DNA from: an uncultured Pseudanabaenaceae cyanobacterium
Lineage (GTDB): Bacteria > Cyanobacteriota > Cyanobacteriia > PCC-9006 > JAAUQQ01
DNA length: 37,489 nt
Direction of reading: 5' to 3'
Assembly (NCBI GenBank): GCA_938002085.1
Contig: CALLAT010000036.1
Span: forward strand, 1-37,489
Shown: in pieces, positions 35,214 to 37,489 of the stretch
How positions within the stretch are numbered: position 1 is the first letter of the stretch
Layout: every line of letters begins with the position of its first letter
Notes under the pieces: generated by a model
Seen by the model: only the letters and a program-made list of their open reading frames with translations
Database searches by the model: none
What the model was told of the DNA's origin: nothing
Position numbers and translations under genes: made by a program

Positions 35214-35840
35214 TCAATCAACCACAAGATGCCCTAACCGCCTCAAAATCCTCACCACCTGGTGCAAATCATTGCCCCGATTCAACAGTGAAAACGTATT
35301 AGACAGCGAGTATTTGGGCTCAGCTCCACCTATTAATTTGATGAAGATAAACTCCGTCCCGTTCAGAATTGCCCCAAATAAAGGCTTCTGCTGCTCAGCC
35401 CCTGCCAACAAATAGGCCAAAGTTTGCGGCAAGGCCTTCGTCAACGACAGCTCCGAATTTTTTGCCTCAATCACCGTTACCTAGAGCTTCTGTTGCACGA
35501 CCAAGACATCAATATTGCCCTGGATGTCCTCATCCCCATCCAGCGCTGTCACCTGAACCCCCACCTCCCCTGCCACGCGGAACGGTGGATTGTAAAACCC
35601 TGCCAGCTCCAGCACTGGTGAGAGCACAACCATTTTGACAATGCTTTCTAGAACCGGGTATTCCAGCAGATAGAGGTAGTGGGTGCGCACCTGATCCAGC
35701 CGCTCTTGCTCTGCCGCCGTCAAACTCGGAAGATCTGTCTCCCACTCGGGGAAAAAAGACGCCTCATCGCTGCGGCAGAGGCCAAACTTTTCTCTGAGCT
35801 TGCTGAGCTGCACCTTTCTAGCGGGTCTGGACTGAACCAT
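35214..35840 (-). pseudogene. Restriction-endonuclease-like gene (HSDR_N type) split by an amber stop
   Basis: From the ATG at 35840 the frame runs 119 codons to a TAG at 35481-35483 and then continues, in the same frame, for a further 88 codons to the stop at 35214. Joined, the two halves give a roughly 208-residue protein like the short cyanobacterial proteins annotated as type I restriction enzyme R subunit (HSDR_N). In relatives I recall, the residue after ...KL is Trp, so TGG to TAG would explain the break. The stop falls between the two catalytic halves of PD-(D/E)XK: Asp in GNIDVLVV before it, and the Glu-x-Lys of VIEAKNSEL after it. An upstream in-frame start at 35885 exists. Suppression or readthrough is possible but unproven. 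Confidence 0.82.
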
Positions 35841-35936
35841 TCGAGAGAGCCTGGGAGAGTGACTCAATTTTAGCGAGCCTTGCACCTGCGCTTGAGTGAT
35901 GTCGCTGTCGTTCTATGGCTTGGCGAGGGTGAAACA

Positions 35937-35977
35937 AAGTTAGGGGGAGTCCTCAAGTCTAGTATTCCCCTTAACTT
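35937..35977. promoter_or_regulatory. Hairpin ahead of the RNA ligase gene
   Basis: AAGTTAGGGGGAGT (35937-35950) and ATTCCCCTTAACTT (35964-35977) form a 14-bp stem as RNA on the plus strand, with two G-U pairs and a 13-nt loop, ending 79 nt before the ligase ATG. No gene ends here on the plus strand, so a 5' leader element or operator is likelier than a terminator. Confidence 0.45.
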
Positions 35978-36056
35978 AAAACCCTAGCTCCGTATGGCTT
36001 AGAGCCTGATATTCGGCTCCGTGCTTGGGGGTAGCGCTGCTTCCTAAATTGGGGGC

Positions 36057-37163
36057 ATGAACAGCAAAGAACTCCTCCTCCTCCAAACCTTTCTGCGCCA
36101 ACAGGGCCTCGATGCCCTCTGCCAGCGCTACCAGATTAAAATCAACCGCCACAGCGAATTCCCCAATCTGGTCTGCTTCAAATACTCCCAGCGCGAATCT
36201 CCCTTCGCTGAACCGCTAGTGCAGCAGTGCCGAGGCATCATTCTCGACGAAGCCCAGGATTGGGCGATCGCCTCTTACCCCTACGATAAATTCTTCAACT
36301 ATGGCGAGCCTAACGCTGCCACCATCGACTGGTCCAGCGCCCGCGTTTACGACAAACTCGATGGCTCCCTCATGACCCTCTACTTCTACGCAGGTCAATG
36401 GCGAGTTCAGTCTAGCGGCACGCCCGATGCTAGCGGAGATGTGGGAGGCTTTGGCTTCAGCTTTCAATCCTTGTTTTGGCAAGTCTGGAAAGAGCTAGGC
36501 TACTGCTTGCCGAACGCAGCCTTACCTGAAGTTGCTGCTCAGGATTACTGCTTTTGCTTTGAGCTGATGACCCCCTACAACCGAGTCGTCGTCAGACACC
36601 CAGAAAATCAGCTGGTTCTCCACGGCGTCCGCAACCGCATCACCCACCAAGAAGCGGACCCCAACCTCTGGGCAGAGCGCTGCGGCTGGAGCGGCGTTAA
36701 CACCGTGGACTTAAACAACTGGGACGACATTCTCACGGCGGCCCAAACCCTCGATCCTCAAGCTGCCGAAGGCTACATTGTTTGTGATGCAGCGTTCCGC
36801 CGAGTCAAAGTGAAATCGCCTCAGTACGTCGCCCTCAGCCATCTACGCGATTCGTTTACGCCACGCCGTCTGATGGAAGTCGTCGTGCAAAACGAGGGGG
36901 ACGAGTTCCTCACCTATTTCCCGGAATGGCGGGAGCAGTATGAGCGCATTCAAGCGACCTACCGCGAGTTGATTCAAGCGATTGAAACCGATTTCCAAAC
37001 TAACCGAGATATAGCCAATCAGAAAGACTTTGCAGCTGTGGTGCGATCGCTTCCTTATTCCGGCATCCTCTTCGCCCTCCGCTCCGGCAAAGTTCCCTCA
37101 GCAACTGCTGCCCTCCAAGCCCTCAACCCCAAAAAGCTAGAACAGCTTCTGCTCACTGCCTAG
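36057..37163 (+). CDS. RNA ligase, T4 Rnl1-like
   Basis: The 368-aa protein carries the nucleotidyltransferase motifs of T4 RNA ligase 1: motif I YDKLDGSL with the AMP-accepting Lys100 (T4 Lys99), preceded by RGIILDE and SYPYDKFFNYGE; motif III CFCFELMTPYN; motif IV AEGYIV (Glu238); motif V RVKVKSP (Lys251, Lys253). The C-terminal 110 residues correspond to the Rnl1-specific helical domain. It should join 5'-phosphate to 3'-OH RNA ends, as in tRNA repair. The ATG is at 36057. The stop is 31 nt before the kinase gene, which supplies the 5'-phosphate in T4. Phage-like origin is possible. Confidence 0.92.
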   Translation: MNSKELLLLQTFLRQQGLDALCQRYQIKINRHSEFPNLVCFKYSQRESPFAEPLVQQCRGIILDEAQDWAIASYPYDKFFNYGEPNAATIDWSSARVYDKLDGSLMTLYFYAGQWRVQSSGTPDASGDVGGFGFSFQSLFWQVWKELGYCLPNAALPEVAAQDYCFCFELMTPYNRVVVRHPENQLVLHGVRNRITHQEADPNLWAERCGWSGVNTVDLNNWDDILTAAQTLDPQAAEGYIVCDAAFRRVKVKSPQYVALSHLRDSFTPRRLMEVVVQNEGDEFLTYFPEWREQYERIQATYRELIQAIETDFQTNRDIANQKDFAAVVRSLPYSGILFALRSGKVPSATAALQALNPKKLEQLLLTA

Positions 37164-37194
37164 ACCTCAACCAACCCATAAAAAAACAATCACC

Positions 37195-37489
37195 ATGAAA
37201 AAAATCATCATCCTACGCGGCCTCCCCGCCTCCGGCAAATCCTCCTACGCCACCGACCTACTCAAGCGCAAAAAAGGTCAGTGGGTCCGCGTCAACAAAG
37301 ACCTGCTGCGAGAAATGGCCCACGCCTCAGAGCACTCCCGTAACAACGAAAAATTCATCCTCCAGCTGCGCGACCAGATCATCTTGCAGGCATTAGAAAA
37401 CGGCAAGCACGTCATCGTCGATGACACCAACCTCAACCCCATCCACATCGAACACATCACCGAGCTGGTCAAAGGCCAAGCCCAAGTCG
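37195..37489 (+). CDS. Polynucleotide kinase, T4 Pnk-like (cut by window end)
   Basis: The frame opens at the ATG at 37195 and runs off the window after 98 codons. The P-loop GLPASGKS places Lys15 and Ser16 exactly as in T4 Pnk; VNKDLLRE gives the catalytic Asp36 and Arg39 matching T4 Asp35 and Arg38; and VIVDDTNLNP matches the T4 VIISDTNLNP segment. The kinase half should phosphorylate 5'-OH ends of RNA for the ligase encoded just upstream. Whether a 3'-phosphatase domain follows cannot be seen here. Confidence 0.9.
   Translation, partial: MKKIIILRGLPASGKSSYATDLLKRKKGQWVRVNKDLLREMAHASEHSRNNEKFILQLRDQIILQALENGKHVIVDDTNLNPIHIEHITELVKGQAQV

Noticed and set aside
1-37489. CRISPR arrays, tRNA or rRNA genes, complete insertion sequences
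   Set aside because: No regularly spaced repeats, cloverleaf-like segments or transposase genes were found by reading; short tandem repeats present are not CRISPR-like.

Overview
The window looks like chromosomal DNA of a cyanobacterium. Copies of the HIP1 octamer GCGATCGC are scattered through it. It carries a DXCF-type cyanobacteriochrome kinase, a PATAN-type phototaxis/pilus chemotaxis operon, a DUF1361 membrane protein and several families familiar mainly from cyanobacteria. I cannot fix the genus; nothing here is specific to heterocyst formers. Most genes look native. The right end (about 34.5-37.5 kb) is more accessory in character.

Left part (0.26-9.4 kb): a leftward dynamin/Era-like GTPase with a DUF697-like membrane tail is followed by a gene-poor stretch of about 950 bp holding a perfect 21-bp hairpin. 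Then come three rightward genes resembling a chromatic-acclimation phosphorelay: a 676-aa REC-wHTH-HPt-(REC-like)-REC regulator (RcaC-like), a 909-aa histidine kinase whose N-terminal GAF has both cyanobacteriochrome cysteines (D73-P-C75-F and C103-H, 28 residues apart), and a single-domain receiver (RcaF-like). Three small rightward genes of unknown function follow, including a zinc ribbon that overlaps its neighbour by ATGA.

Middle (9.4-16.8 kb): an intergenic repeat cluster; leftward genes for a pentapeptide-repeat protein and an unrecognised 498-aa repeat protein; a YedK/HMCES-type DNA-protein crosslink enzyme; an adenosine-deaminase-like amidohydrolase with an altered active-site motif; then rightward LOG-family and DUF1361 genes.

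Chemotaxis block (16.8-29.0 kb, all leftward): pseudo-receiver PATAN protein, intact PATAN response regulator, CheY (PilH-like), CheW (PilI-like), MCP (PilJ-like; dCache, HAMP, GAF without a bilin cysteine), a hybrid CheA with a long acidic linker (PilL-like), and a second CheW-like protein. Such operons control type IV pilus motility and phototaxis in cyanobacteria. The upstream PATAN copy has lost its receiver phosphorylation residues. A tight cluster of DnaA-box-like nonamers lies between cheW and the MCP gene.

Right part (29.5-37.5 kb): an SRPBCC protein, a membrane-anchored SLH-like protein, a Cys-rich lipoprotein, argS, an ankyrin protein, a PD-(D/E)XK restriction-endonuclease-like gene split by one amber codon between its catalytic halves, and an RNA-repair pair of a T4 Rnl1-like RNA ligase and a T4 Pnk-like polynucleotide kinase cut by the window end.

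The best candidates for something new are the Rca-like cluster with a DXCF sensor placed ahead of a membrane domain, the receiver/pseudo-receiver PATAN pair, the DnaA-box cluster inside the chemotaxis operon, and the RNA-repair pair beside a broken nuclease gene.
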